From: Pezicula radicicola
Taxonomy: Eukaryota; Ascomycota; Leotiomycetes; Helotiales; Dermateaceae
DNA: 64,000 nucleotides
Assembly: GCA_003008705.1 (NCBI GenBank)
Contig: PDUO01000031.1
Location: 372,001 to 436,000, forward strand
Direction: 5' to 3'
The notes beneath the pieces were generated by a model. It made no database searches, had not been told where the DNA came from, and was given only the letters and a program-made list of their open reading frames with translations. This document shows, in pieces, positions 36,744 to 47,815 of the stretch. Made by a program: the position numbers and the translations under genes. Every line of letters begins with the position of its first letter. The first letter of the stretch is position 1.

Positions 36744-37399
36744 GCATTAGAAGAGCGTGGAATAAAACCTAGGGATGCATTGAACTAAGAGCGAATGTGG
36801 TGTTGTATTCCATGTTATGAACCCTCGAGCACTATTATAATAAAAAGTAGTAAAATATAAGAATATTGGTAGTAGTCGGAAATCATATATCTTCTCGCCC
36901 TTAAATCTATAGGGATTTCTATACTATTTATATATAAAATAAGTATTGTAAGGGCCTTATTTCCTATACTAATTAAGTATTTTTTAATGTTAAATAGTTA
37001 AGCTAATAGTACTCTAATCCTCTACTAATTAGGGCCTATAGTGACCAGTGGAAATAAGGTTATATTAATATTACACGTGATTTGAGCCCGATACATGTTC
37101 TATAAAGAGTAAAGAGAGCACGAAGAGGGCTATATTTATATTTGCAAGACAAAGGTTAAGACCATTATGCGTGTTTGCATTTTCTATTACTTTCCATAGA
37201 ACACCAGACATCCCAAGTCCTTACTACGCTTACACTGTTACTGCTATCTCATCCTTGTTCCAAACAGCAAAGCCATACACCCAACAAGTACACTAAACTA
37301 GCTCATAGCTTACGCCCTACTCAATTCCCTTTATTGTCCATCTCTATTGTAATTCCGTTCTTGCCATTCACAAACAGTACCGAAATGTAGCCGAAACTC
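36744..37399. other. AT-rich intergenic stretch between 2EXR genes
   Basis: Strongly AT-rich with many TATA, ATAAG and TTAAT words, consistent with an old RIP-mutated insertion. No gene was found. Confidence 0.5.
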
Positions 37400-38314
37400 T
37401 TATTCTAGCCGCCTCGTAATGAAACCTTGCCCGCTGATCCAAGGATTATTGCCCATGGTAATGCAAGGAATGTGGCATTCCGGATTACGTTTTTTCTCTC
37501 TTCTGAAGTATTTGACCAATGCATTGTGTAGACGGCGCTCTTGCCCTGGCGTATCCAAAATGAAGAATCGACCGCATGTTTCCGCATTGAGTACAAGCTC
37601 CTGAAGGCCACAGAAGGATTTCAGTCCGCCAACCTCCGGGTTGATATCATGGCAAACATCAGCGTAAAACACATCTTCGCCTTTGAAGAACCATTCGATG
37701 CGTTCAAATCTTTCATTCAGGTAATGCCTAGTAGGGCTGTCCCATACAACTCTTCGAAGTTCTAGCATTTGAATCTTCTCGATGTTGGTTACTGTCCGCG
37801 TCGCTAAGTTGCCAATAGCCGAGAGAAGAACAAATGGAGACACGGCGTCATCATGCCAATCCCAGAAGGAGACGGTGTCTAGTTTGGGATGAAATAGTAT
37901 TGGTTGTATTGTCAGGCCTGGGAACAGTGTCTCGTAGAACAGAAGTGTTTCGCTGCGACTCTCGCGGTTGACTTGCATGGTAATCGGGAGCTTGTTGTGA
38001 TTCTCTTGTCGTTCCACGCAGCTCATGCAGGTACCAGAGGATTTATCTTCACAATCGTAACCTCCGCATGGATGTAGATGGTCATCCAGGATATCGTAGT
38101 CGATACTCAGAAGCACTCTCACTTTGCGGCGCAGGAAGGTCTGACGCCAGACCATTAGCCGGAGCTCTTCGGGCAATTTGTTGAAAACGGTGAATTGCAG
38201 GTAGGGGTTTATGTTAGGGACCTGTTGCTCTGCTAGTTTTACTGAGTTTACTAGGCGTTCTAGCTTTGCTTGCGCTTTTTGCTTCTTGTCATTCGTTGTG
38301 AGTCTTAGTTCCAT
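37400..38314 (-). CDS. 2EXR-domain protein, paralogue 3
   Basis: Single exon, 304 residues from ATG 38314. A short charged N-terminus leads into F-N-K-L-P-E-E-L-R-L-M-V-W, then L-R-R-K-V-R-V and N-R-E-S-R-S-E-T, the 2EXR signature. D-I-L-D-D-H is followed by a Cys-rich insertion with C-G-G-Y-D-C and C-M-S-C, which could bind a metal. The shared motifs G-G-L-K-S-F-C-G-L-Q-E, the charged Y-F-R-R-E-K-K and P-C-I-T-M-G-N-N-P-W align with paralogue 2 along the whole length, so the two arose by duplication. The function is unknown. Confidence 0.85.
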   Translation of the reverse strand: MELRLTTNDKKQKAQAKLERLVNSVKLAEQQVPNINPYLQFTVFNKLPEELRLMVWRQTFLRRKVRVLLSIDYDILDDHLHPCGGYDCEDKSSGTCMSCVERQENHNKLPITMQVNRESRSETLLFYETLFPGLTIQPILFHPKLDTVSFWDWHDDAVSPFVLLSAIGNLATRTVTNIEKIQMLELRRVVWDSPTRHYLNERFERIEWFFKGEDVFYADVCHDINPEVGGLKSFCGLQELVLNAETCGRFFILDTPGQERRLHNALVKYFRREKKRNPECHIPCITMGNNPWISGQGFITRRLE

Positions 38315-39443
38315 TTTAACGGCGCCGGGAATAGTATTATTTTGTGGTATTGGTTATTTTGCTCTGAATTTCAAAACAAAATCAGGACGCTCGAAGTTGA
38401 TGGTGTCTTCATATGGATGGAATTTGTTTGGGAATTGGTTCAACAATGTAAAAAGTATGCTAGCGCTGAGTTCGAGGACTAGCGAAGAAGTTCAGCCTTG
38501 CGGTTAAGGTCAATTAACTAATCCGCAGGTCTAGTATCAGCTTGAGACTAACAAAGATAAGTGACAACAAGAGTCATTATCTTTTATTTTCCCTCTATCA
38601 TTGAATACTCATTTCTTCGCCCTGGACTTTCAAGTTTTCATGTCTGTATATATATCCTACTACTTATACGGCCGTACTTTCGAGCTTATGTAGTTTACGG
38701 AGAGTCAAATATTATACCATACCTATATAACCAGCCCGTCAACTTTAAAATGCCAAAGTAAAACCTAAGAACCACGGTCAAGGAAGCCAGCAGAATTTCC
38801 ACCTACTCTAGAGAGCAGCAATTTCAAGGTAACCTCAAAGATGCTCTTTATACCCTCAAGAACAACTCTAAAATGATGATTTCAAATGGATTGCGTGCAG
38901 AAAGCAGTTGTTTGAAAGGCAATCGTCTAAAAGGCAATTGTTTGAAAGCAGTGCAAACAAGTCTTTTGTTAGCAAAGAACAAAGTAGGGTTAGCAAAGCA
39001 TGTATACGTTGTCTTCAGATATTCGCCGGTTGGTTGTTTCCAAGGCATTGGTTTGCGGCGAACTCAATGCATCCAATTCCATTTGTCGAACTTTGAAGTC
39101 AAGTACCTAAAATTAGGACACTTGTCTCTTCCTGATCTGCTTAGAATGCAGATATAGATAGAGGAATGTATCTTATTTAGGCGCAATCATGTTAATTTAT
39201 GGAGAGTGTAACACGAGTATAGGAGTTTAGCAAATCACCTATATTAAATAACTTACTACACTTAAATTACATAACCATAGAACTAATTCTTACAAATATG
39301 GTCTACCTGACCACAATGTACTTCTATTAGTCCTTTTACGATACTTCTACACCTTAAAAAAAAGTATACTACATATCCGTCTCCAAATCCAACCACATCT
39401 CTCTTCAACAAAACGAGAGCACTTCCACGAATTCCACCGCTCC
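38315..39443. other. Intergenic, no gene supported
   Basis: Includes a 94-codon frame at 38873-39157 without a recognisable family. A short internal repetition (AAAGGCAATCGT/AAAGGCAATTGT) lies at 38918-38950. Nothing else is identifiable. Confidence 0.5.
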
Positions 39444-40292
39444 TCAATCCCCAGTAGCATTAACCGTCCCCTCAAAAATCTCTGGATTCCCCTGTCCCGT
39501 GCCCATATAAATTAACTGTCTCCTATCAATCCTCCACCCAACACCCTCCACAAGAATAAGATGATCAACATATCGTCCAAAAGCATAATAGACCTCTCTC
39601 TCATAAACACCTACACCAAAGTGCGCTGCTCTATAACTATACTCCCCAGATTCAACAATCAGCAATCAATCCTTAACCACCAAAACCAAAGACTAAAGAC
39701 CAAAACCGAAATTCCGGCAACCATCCCCTATCCTCGCTGAAGAGAGTGAAACCAAGACACTAAATGAGTGAATCGAAAAATATCAAAAAGACATTATAAG
39801 TGATTTACTCATAATGAAACGAGTTACTCAACCCAACCAACTTTCCTCAAAACATTTTCAATCCCCCAACTTCAAACTCCAATCTTCTATATCCCATTTC
39901 CCCAAACACCCTAAAAGTACCCAAAAAAAAACTTACTAAGTAACAGCCTCCGCCTCCCAATTCCAATCCCCATCACCAAACACCTCAATCCTTTGAGTCC
40001 CCAATAAATGCTGTGACTGCACCGGTCTAAGACTCTCCTCCAAGACCGTCTCAATCTCCTTGATTCCAGATAGGACATTAAGGGGAGCCGAGTAATTTGC
40101 GATTGCGGTTGTTGTGAATACTAGGGAGAGGGAGGAGAAGTTTTTGCTGTCTATTAGGATGGCGTAGGTTGATAGGGTGTTACGGATTTGATTGTAATTA
40201 TCGCCTGGAGATGGCAGATAGTTTTGGACTTGGGCGAGGGTTGTGAGAGATAGGAGGAATGTGGCTAGTGTAAGAAGGATGTGGAGGTTCAT
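39444..40292 (-). CDS. Secreted SnoaL/NTF2-like protein
   Basis: Exons 40292-39937 and 39636-39444 give 182 residues across an unusually long 300-bp intron (GTAAGT..ATATAG). The acceptor was chosen because it restores a Y-Y-R-A-A-H-F-G-V-G-V-Y-E block expected in this fold. The N-terminus is a clear signal peptide (MNLHILLTLATFLLSLTTLA). The body has the D-N-Y-N-Q-I-R-N-T-L...Y-A-I-L-I-D opening helix and the G-W-R-I-D-R-R-Q-L strand of SnoaL-like proteins, a cone-shaped fold used by small hydrolases, cyclases and isomerases, often in secondary metabolism. Substrate unknown. The intron contains a fragment resembling the dispersed GTAACTC repeat (around 39800-39835). Confidence 0.75.
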
Positions 40293-41066
40293 GGTTTCTG
40301 TGTGGTGGAAATAGGTTGGCCTTTTTAGGAGTAAGTGGTTTTGAGAGGAATTAAGTAGTAAGTTTGATATTAAGATGAAATGTATGTTGGATTTAAGTAA
40401 TATCTACTAGTTCTACTAGTCTGAAAGACTTATCGTTTATTTTGTTAGATACTTTAGGTTTGTATGCTATAATCTTACCGCATCTGCAGGCGGCGGGTAG
40501 ACCGTTATTTTATAAAGATGCAAGAGGGGTTTAATGATTAATTATTTAACGAGGGACAGATAGACGGGAAGATCGGGTGTTCAAGCGTGACTTCATCTAC
40601 TTTTGTAACCATATACGGAAGGTACAGAAGCACTCGCTTAAGCCTGCCAAAAAGGGGGGAGAAATCCTAACTAACGCTCATGTGACTTTTCCATGTTACC
40701 AAAAGAACATATCAAATTCAATTTCTCCTACGTTTTAAATATTTACAGACTCTTAGCTCGGCTAGATAGTTTGACTCCCTTGGTCATAAACTACTCCTTC
40801 GACATGGAGCTTTGTAGTAAATAAGTGTGGAATCATGTGATGAACCCCGCCCCCGCTCCCTGTAACTGTGCACCCGCTCCCTGTAATTGTGCCCCCGCTC
40901 CCTGTAGCTGTGTCTCCAAGATTGCAGCGATAACTCTGAAAGGTAAGCATTCGAAATCTATAAAGCAATCCCATCTCAAGTTCTCAAAAACCAGTAGCCA
41001 CTAAAACTTTTTGCCTAGAGCATATATCTGGTACAAACAGGCGCAGAACCACAACAGATCACAATC
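40293..41066. other. Divergent promoter region, SnoaL-like and methyltransferase genes
   Basis: 774 bp between two oppositely directed starts. It is AT-rich on the left, with a 21-bp tandem repeat at 40852-40912 on the methyltransferase side. No other feature was recognised. Confidence 0.5.
40852..40912 (+). repeat. 21-bp tandem repeat, about 3 copies
   Basis: CCGCTCCCTGTAACTGTGCA recurs at a period of 21 bases (GCTCCCTGTA at 40855, 40876 and 40897) with one or two changes per copy. It starts ~215 bp before the methyltransferase ATG. Confidence 0.8.
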
Positions 41067-42007
41067 ATGGCAGAAGAATTTGACCCCTACTTCATCGGAC
41101 GAAACGCCTCAGAATCAGAACGGTAAGTAACCAAAACCTCCTAAATCCAAAACATTAAAATCCCCCCCCCAAAAAAAGAAAACCAGACTAACACAATCTA
41201 TTTTCCAGCTTAAACGAACAACACACAATAGCAATAGAAACCGTAGGCTTCCACATCCACCCCAACATAACCCTCCGACCCAGCACCTCCGAAAACCCCC
41301 TAAAAATAGGCGACATAGCAACGGGAACCGGAATCTGGCTCATCGACCTCTCCTCCCAGCTTCCCTCAACAACAACCCAATTAACAGGCTACGACATCTC
41401 ATCCGAACAATATCCCCCCAGCTCAACCTGGCCCCCAAACCTACAATTAAAAACCCAGTCAATGCTAGAACCCTTCCCCTCTTCCGAATTAGGAACTTAT
41501 GATCTGATATCCATCCGATACGTTGGCGCAGCAATCAAGAATTCAGAATGGAGGCATGCTGTTCGAAATGTATTAACATTATTGAAACCAGGGGGATGGT
41601 TACAATGGATCGATGCTGAATCTTTACGATGGTATCAAGAGAAAGCGGGGATTAGTAGGAAGAATATTATGGAGATTCAAGATACGTTGATTGAGTTTAG
41701 TATAAAGGTTGATTTAAAGGCTGGGATGATTAAGGAGACGGCTGGGATGTTGAGAGAGGAAGGTTGTGTGGATGTTTGGGAGGATTTTTTTTCTATGGAT
41801 AGGGTTCAGGGGGATGGGAGGAGGGAAAGGAGATCTAGGAATATTATTGCTATGTTTGGAAGGGCTATTGCTAATGTTGCTAAGGTTCCGGGTAGTGGGT
41901 GGACTGAGGAGAGAGTGAAGAGTGTGTTTGCTGAGGCGAGGAAGGAGGTTGATGATGGGGCTTATGCTGTTCTTGATCAGTTTTGTGTTATTGGGAGAAA
42001 GAATTGA
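41067..42007 (+). CDS. Class I SAM-dependent methyltransferase, LaeA-like
   Basis: Exons 41067-41122 and 41209-42007, with an 86-bp intron (GTAAGT..TTCCAG), encode 284 residues. Motif I is G-D-I-A-T-G-T-G-I-W at ~53-62. It is followed by an acidic/aromatic Y-D-I-S-S-E-Q-Y-P-P segment, Y-D-L-I-S-I-R-Y-V, and the post-motif L-K-P-G-G-W-L-Q-W-I-D. This pattern is typical of the LaeA-like/TAM methyltransferases abundant in fungi, frequently near metabolite genes. Whether it acts on a protein or a small molecule cannot be told. The coding strand switches from C-rich, G-poor in the 5' third to G-rich, C-poor in the 3' third. It is divergent from the SnoaL-like gene and convergent with the EthD gene, so the three could form a small pathway group; this is inference only. 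Confidence 0.85.
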
Positions 42008-42431
42008 TTTTGGTTGGGAAGTGAGGAATGATTTCTCTTGATGGGTGAAGGTGGAGAGATTGGTGTTCGATTACTAAGTACATGAATGTTTTATTGTAGA
42101 ATCTAGTACGTAATAGCAACTTTCACAGAAGGCGTTCTGGAGATAGGTTCTCTTGAACGAAGTGCTCGGTAAGTTTCGATGACGAAAAATAGAGATGAGT
42201 TAAGTCAGTTACTCAAATCATCTAAGTGCAAGTTGAACTTCATGCCAATTTTTGGAATTGACAATGAAGAAAGAGTTGAATAGAAGCATGTAAAGTACAA
42301 GCAACTACCCGCCGCAACCTCAGACATACCTCCCGTGTACCACCACACACGAAGTCGTACCAATCCATCCCAAAATCCCACCACACCACCCAATCGTCTC
42401 ACAATATCACACCACAACCACAACCACGCCC
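42008..42431. other. Short convergent intergenic region
   Basis: 424 bp of 3' UTR for two convergent genes. It contains a fragment near 42198-42225 (GTTAAGTCAGTTACTC) like the core unit of the dispersed minisatellite element. The minus-strand frame at 42205-42423 has no support. Confidence 0.5.
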
Positions 42432-42749
42432 CTAAAACTTCGACTCAACAACCTCACCCGCAACAAAAACCGTAGGTTTCTGATTCGTAAAATTCGGAAT
42501 ATCCCCAAAGATAGCCTCAGCCTCCTCCTTAGAATCACGCGCCTTCTTAAAGTGATCCATACTCTCCCAATGCAAGATGCATTGAGTCGAGTAGCCTGCG
42601 TCCTCCTCCAGCTTGATAACTTGGTATCCTTTGAGACCGCGGGAACTCCAGTGTTTGGAGACGAGTGGCATGTGGGTTTTGAGGTAGTAGTCGAGGTCGA
42701 AGGTGTGGCCGGCTGGAGCAGGGTAGAGGAGGGTTACGAAGACGGTCAT
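42432..42749 (-). CDS. EthD-domain protein
   Basis: Single exon, 105 residues, the usual length of a stand-alone EthD dimeric alpha/beta-barrel protein. The start M-T-V-F-V-T-L-L-Y-P and F-D-L-D-Y-Y-L-K-T-H-M-P-L-V are diagnostic: a first beta strand, then the helix carrying the Y-Y-x-x-x-H-x-P-L motif. E-S-M-D-H-F-K-K-A and I-F-G-D-I-P-N-F-T complete the fold. EthD was named from bacterial ether degradation. Fungal members include small decarboxylases and cyclases of polyketide pathways and many of unknown role. The adjoining SnoaL-like and methyltransferase genes fit such a setting but do not prove it. Confidence 0.88.
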   Translation of the reverse strand: MTVFVTLLYPAPAGHTFDLDYYLKTHMPLVSKHWSSRGLKGYQVIKLEEDAGYSTQCILHWESMDHFKKARDSKEEAEAIFGDIPNFTNQKPTVFVAGEVVESKF

Positions 42750-44697
42750 GATGATTGCTGTTTGCGGTGATGGAGGGGTTGAAGTGGGGTTATTTTCGGG
42801 TGCTAAGGTGGGTAGAATGGGTTAGTTGGATTCTTTGGATAAGCTAAGGGAGGTTATGAGGAACGTACACTTCAAATATGAGGATATACAGGTGTTGGTA
42901 GGAAGTTCGAAGCCGAATTGATTCGTGTTAATATTGAAAGAGGGATGTAAGGGGTCAAGCTGTAAATATACGGGTACCAGGAAGTGGGGTAGCTCTAGCT
43001 CTTGAGGTCGTGTAACGCGTTAACGAGTTATTGCGGGGCTTTCTCGGTTAGCTTTCGGAAGCCCCCCTTTCTCCCTTGCCGAGCTTTGAAATACGTGGTT
43101 CTGAATAACTGGTTATTTTTTATTTCTTATGTTATCAAATATTACTGTACTTTATTTTTACCCAAAACCCAGCCTTGTTAGTAATACCTTACAGTGGCAT
43201 TAGAGTATCATGAGGTCTTGATTTATGATGACTAACTGTACCTACGGAAGCCCTTGTAACCTTTAACTCTAGGGATCAAATGTAGCACACTTAACTAATA
43301 CCGAAAATCGGCTTTAATCGTTTAACCTATTGTAAACTCCGATATCTACCGTTCGAATTGATTTATAAGAGGTCATTTTGAATAGTTATATATTTAGGCA
43401 GAAGAGATGGAGTTGAGTAACTTAGTTAACTTAGGTAACTCACTTGTCCGATTTAAAATAATCTCTTATAAACCAATTCATACGGTACTACCACACATCC
43501 TATTACAATAGCAACGACCTTTCATCTTCAAAAAATTCGGTTACAGAGACTTCTCAAATACTAGCATCTAAAAATTGTAAATCACTGACCCGAATTTAAA
43601 AGGCTAGGCTAAACTGTGTAAGATCTAAGCGGCATGCTCCGATTTCAATATTCCATGGTAGATAGATCTCTAGATTACTTGAACGAGTTTCAATTACATA
43701 ATATATTAATCTATTAACTTTTACTTCTCTATATCGAAGTAATAAAACTATAAATACTTTCAAGGTCCTCTAATAAAAGGACAAGGACACTATCAAAGAA
43801 CAGACCAGTATTAGTGCTCCCGCTCCTATATATATTCCAAGCTCCTCTACCTTAGGCTTTTGTTCTATTTAGAGACCTCAACACTACTTTTTATTGGACT
43901 TTTAAGTAAAAAGCCTAGTATCGATTGTTTTCTCCTCCTTTATAGCAGTTATAGGATATAAGACATTTAGAAATGTATTAGCGAAGGCAGCTATTAAAAA
44001 ATTAGAAGTTAAATACTTAGATAGGGATATTGCTTTCTTAACACTGAATATTTTAGGTTCCTTAGAGCACAAGTTTAATGTATAATCGAGGCTCGCTTTT
44101 TAATTAAAGGAATAGTAGTAAATGATGCGATTGAAAACAGTATTAAGTACATAGTACTCTTAAGCTTATTTCATGTCTCTAAGGCTTCTGTGTTGATAAT
44201 AAAACACTGTAGGTAGATCCGTTGAGGTAAGTCAATAACTAATATATAATCTACAGAGAAATTTAATTCTTCTCAAGCTAAACATCACGTTCTACCCTTA
44301 AATAATAAGAGACCAATCACGAAGAGATAAAAGAACAAGATAAAAGAGACAAAGACTAACAAATAACACAATCGTCGAATTCGTAGAAAGGGGTTTAAGA
44401 TGTAAATAATTGAAAATATGCTAAAGAGCGAATTAAATGCGAGTTTACTGTTGAATAGAGGTAAGATAAGTCATATATACTGATATATTTACGGAACGAA
44501 AAAAAGATATACAAAGAAGACAACCCCAAAAAGGTGTTCATCAAATATGTCACTCCAACAATGAACCACATACCCGACATCTCTTACTTCACACCTCCAC
44601 ACTTTTCTCCCATCACCACACCTTTCCCTTCCCCTCTTCCTTTCACCACCAACCACCATTCCCCAAAAACCACCGTCCCCAAAGACACCCCTCTAAA
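42750..44697. other. AT-rich intergenic region with one complete TIR element
   Basis: About 1.9 kb. Left of 43.3 kb lies ordinary promoter sequence for the EthD gene, then element copy C. From ~43.6 to 44.4 kb the DNA is strongly AT-rich, with short frames broken by TAA/TAG, consistent with a RIP-degraded transposon whose type I cannot name. A C-rich tail from 44.58 kb leads into the next gene's 3' end. Confidence 0.55.
43347..43487. repeat. TIR minisatellite element, copy C (complete)
   Basis: Left arm TACCGTTCGAATTGATTTAT from 43347 and right arm ending TTCATACGGTA at 43487 are inverted repeats of about 33 bases with a few differences. The core holds two to three GTAACT units. TA is present at both ends, as for Tc1/mariner-type insertion. 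Confidence 0.85.
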
Positions 44698-46555
44698 CTA
44701 AGTCCCCGAAATAGCCTCCCCCTGCATAACCTGCTTAAAAACCTGAAGCGCAACCTCAGGTTGATAATAAGGAACCTCATGACCAGCCCCAAAAACCCTC
44801 AACCAATTCAAATTCCCCACCGTCTTAAAAGTCCCCTTAGAAACACCATCAACTGTATAATTCTCAACCTCTTTAGCGTTAAAAGCTGTAGATTCGGAAT
44901 AAGTAATTGCGTTTGCGGAAGCTAGTCCTCCGAACCAGTTACAGATCCAATCTGCGTCGCCGGCCCAGATTAGGGTGTTTATTCCTGATTGGACTACTGT
45001 TGAGAGGGTTGAGAGGAGGGAACGGGCATCTGGTTTTAGGAGGAGGGTTCGTTAGTGGGTTGTAAATTTTGAGGTGGTGGAGGGAAGGGGGAGAGGAAAG
45101 AAGGAAGGGGTTAGGGTTAAGGAAGGAAAAAAAAAACATACCATCACCAGTACTAGCAAACTTCTCATACGGAGCATCCGGACACTCAGAATAAGTAGCC
45201 TTAGCCCCAATAGCAGACATAACACTCGAACTCTGCAAATACGTAACATAAGTCTCCGGAGGATTCGGATCATTACTAGGTTCCCTTATATCATAAACAT
45301 CAAAATCAGCAACCTCAGATAAAGGTCCCTCAATATAATTATAACAAGTATTATCAGCTGATTCACAAGCTGAGTTAGATCCTGTTAATGAAGAACAAGA
45401 TTCGAGTGCTGGAAGACATTTGGAGGTGTAGGTGTTTAGGTAGGTTGTGTGTTGTGAGGAGGTGATTAGTGATTTGTACGTGTTGTTGTAGCTGAAATCT
45501 ACGTAGGCTTTTTCTTGGATTATTGGGTCGAACCAGCCGTTGTTGATTCCGAGGGCTACTAGGTTTATGTTCTCACCTGTGACACTACCCGCTGCGATCT
45601 TGGAATTCTGTGACTCGAAGTAGGATGCGAATTCTGGTCCGTAATGTCCTCCGTAACTCTCGGTGAAGATACCGAAATCTCTGTTCTCGTAGGCTGGGAA
45701 AGAGGCATAGAAGGCTTGGATTAGATTCCAGACGTATGGTGCAGCTGTGACGGTTGAGGTTACGGAATCAGTGCCATAGGAAAATCCAACACCGATCGGT
45801 TGATCAATATAGAGCATGTTTGCATATGTGTTGAAGCTGTATGGGTTTAATGAGGGGGTAGAGGCCCCGTCAACGAAATGACAGGGTCCGTTTTCCTGAG
45901 AATTATTCTTAGTTTTGGGGTTTTGTGAGAGGAAGGAGATACATACCTGGAAGAGTCCTATCATTGAGGAACAGCCTGGGCCACCGTTGAACCACTTTGA
46001 TGAATTAGTATTGTGGGTTTCTTGTGGTATAGGAGTAAAGGGTATAAGATATGTTCTCGAAGTTATGCCATAGCGTTTTAAGGGCATGAGAAGAAAGAAA
46101 TATCTGGCTTACTGTTGCTAATGGTGCAGTCGTTGGATCATTCCTAGCCTCGAAAAACCAGAACCACTATACAAATAAGTCTCTTTCAATGCAAACAGAC
46201 TTTTCCAAAGAACATACCATATTCATATTCTAGGCACCAAACCATTAGCACAATTCCCTCATCTTTACATCAAAGAGCAACAAAAACTTACAGTCCCAAC
46301 ACTCAAATAACCAGAATACTGATTCACACCAGCAGTAGTCTCACAAATCCCCGAGTTCGTAACAAATGACAACGTAGCACCCGTAGCCGCATGTTCAAAA
46401 ACCGTATGATTAACACCATTAATAACTTCAAAAGATCTCTTATCCTTTAGATTCGAAGCAGATTCATCTCCCTGAAAAAAAGGTTTAGTGGAAGGTAAAG
46501 CTGTAGCAAGAGTAGGAAGAAGGAAGCTAAGAATATTTAGCGATTGGAGACGCAT
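44698..46555 (-). CDS. Secreted S10-family serine carboxypeptidase
   Basis: Six exons: 46555-46292, 46229-46218 (12-bp microexon coding N-M-N-M), 46166-46113, 45994-45947, 45895-45142 and 45029-44698. Together they give 487 residues with every junction in frame and GT..AG. The N-terminus has a signal peptide and a short pro-region. [21 protein letters not shown] is the family oxyanion block. The catalytic Ser is S206 in E-S-Y-G-G-H-Y-G-P. The Asp lies in A-G-D-A-D-W-I-C-N-W (402/404) and the His is H461 in G-A-G-H-E-V-P-Y. All triad residues are therefore present and an active carboxypeptidase of the vacuole or outside is expected. Skipping the microexon would delete four residues without a frameshift. 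Confidence 0.9.
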
Positions 46556-47815
46556 TTTTGAGAACTTGTTTGGATGCGATGAACGAGAGGATGAGGTGAG
46601 TGGGCGGTAAATGGGTCAGGTATGTAGTATTTATAACCTTTCATTCTGATTCAAAACCCCACCACCGATACTAACCTTTTCTACTTACAACCGGCAAGTC
46701 TCCATATGATCTACAAAACAACCGAATCTAAGATCCTTCAAACAAGGTGTACCTTTCGTACAAGGGTTATCAACCTTTCAACCCACCAAACTCCGCATTT
46801 AATACGGGTGAACATCCATATTTAGCAGGTCTAGAGAAGAAAGGAAGCTTTCGAAGCTTTCGATATGCATATAGATATGCGAGGAAGGATGTACCCGTGC
46901 GAGATGATCCCAAAGATTGGAAGGTCATAGGTCACTCCACCTCCCACCAAGATAGAAAGGAAGGTCAAAACAGACACACTACTTCTACATGAGGATTAGA
47001 GGAAGAACACGAGATAAGAATCCACAAGTATGTACCGCCCGTGAGCCTTATTTCAAAGCTTAAAGACAAACAGGTCGGCTTAGAATAGCTTAATCTCTAT
47101 CCACTTGACGGAAGACTTGGAAAGCTTGTGCAGGTACTACCGGTAGCTGTCAAAGCCTGCCAATTGCTTGTTTAAACCCCCTGTCACCGACAAGCTTTTA
47201 AGCTTAACAAACACACTAATCGCTAACTCATCGCGTAATAAGTATATTAAAAAGGCAGCTCACTCTCTTTTTGGCGAATCAAAGTATACGGAGGCATACA
47301 AACAGGGAACGAGATTCTTCGAGTTGAAATTCGTAATATCGATATCTGGTGGTTTGATAAGGTTTGCATTGGTAAGTGCAGCTTGGCGGTCACCGACCTT
47401 CCAATTGCGGAGTAGCGAGCACGGGGGCCCGCAACTGCCGGGCATTGCCGTTCGAGAAGTCCATGAAGAAGCAATTTAGTGTAACTGATTGCATAAATTG
47501 GTATCATCATGTGGATTTCGTTAATATATCTTATGGGGGTTCTAGAAAGGATGGTGGTTGTCATTGTTTATGAAATTTTGGAAGGTGGTGGTGAGATTCG
47601 ACACCTTGTTAAGCATGAGGCGCTGGTGGCGCTAACCTTGAATTGGCGAAATGAGGCATGAATTCCATCATTTCTTGGATCTCGGGGAATTGCCTGGAAA
47701 ACTGAATTCTTGCTTTTAGATATTCGTTTTTTGATATTAAAACTTGATAATTCTGACCCTTGAGCCCTCGACCAGTAATGGTCTGGCTCAAACCCTCCCA
47801 TGGCCAGCTCCCAAC
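46556..47815. other. Intergenic, no gene supported
   Basis: 1.26 kb between the 5' end of the carboxypeptidase gene and the 3' end of the permease gene. Frames at 46747-46992, 47168-47479 and 47247-47564 overlap on both strands and show no family. The first ~150 bp should hold the carboxypeptidase promoter. Confidence 0.5.

Noticed and set aside
45105..45122. GGGGTTAGGGTTAAGG, telomere-like motif
   Set aside because: Only two units inside a pyrimidine-rich intron of the carboxypeptidase gene; chance is enough.
46747..46992. 81-codon frame between the carboxypeptidase and permease genes
   Set aside because: Amino-acid make-up is random-like, and no domain or splice context was seen.
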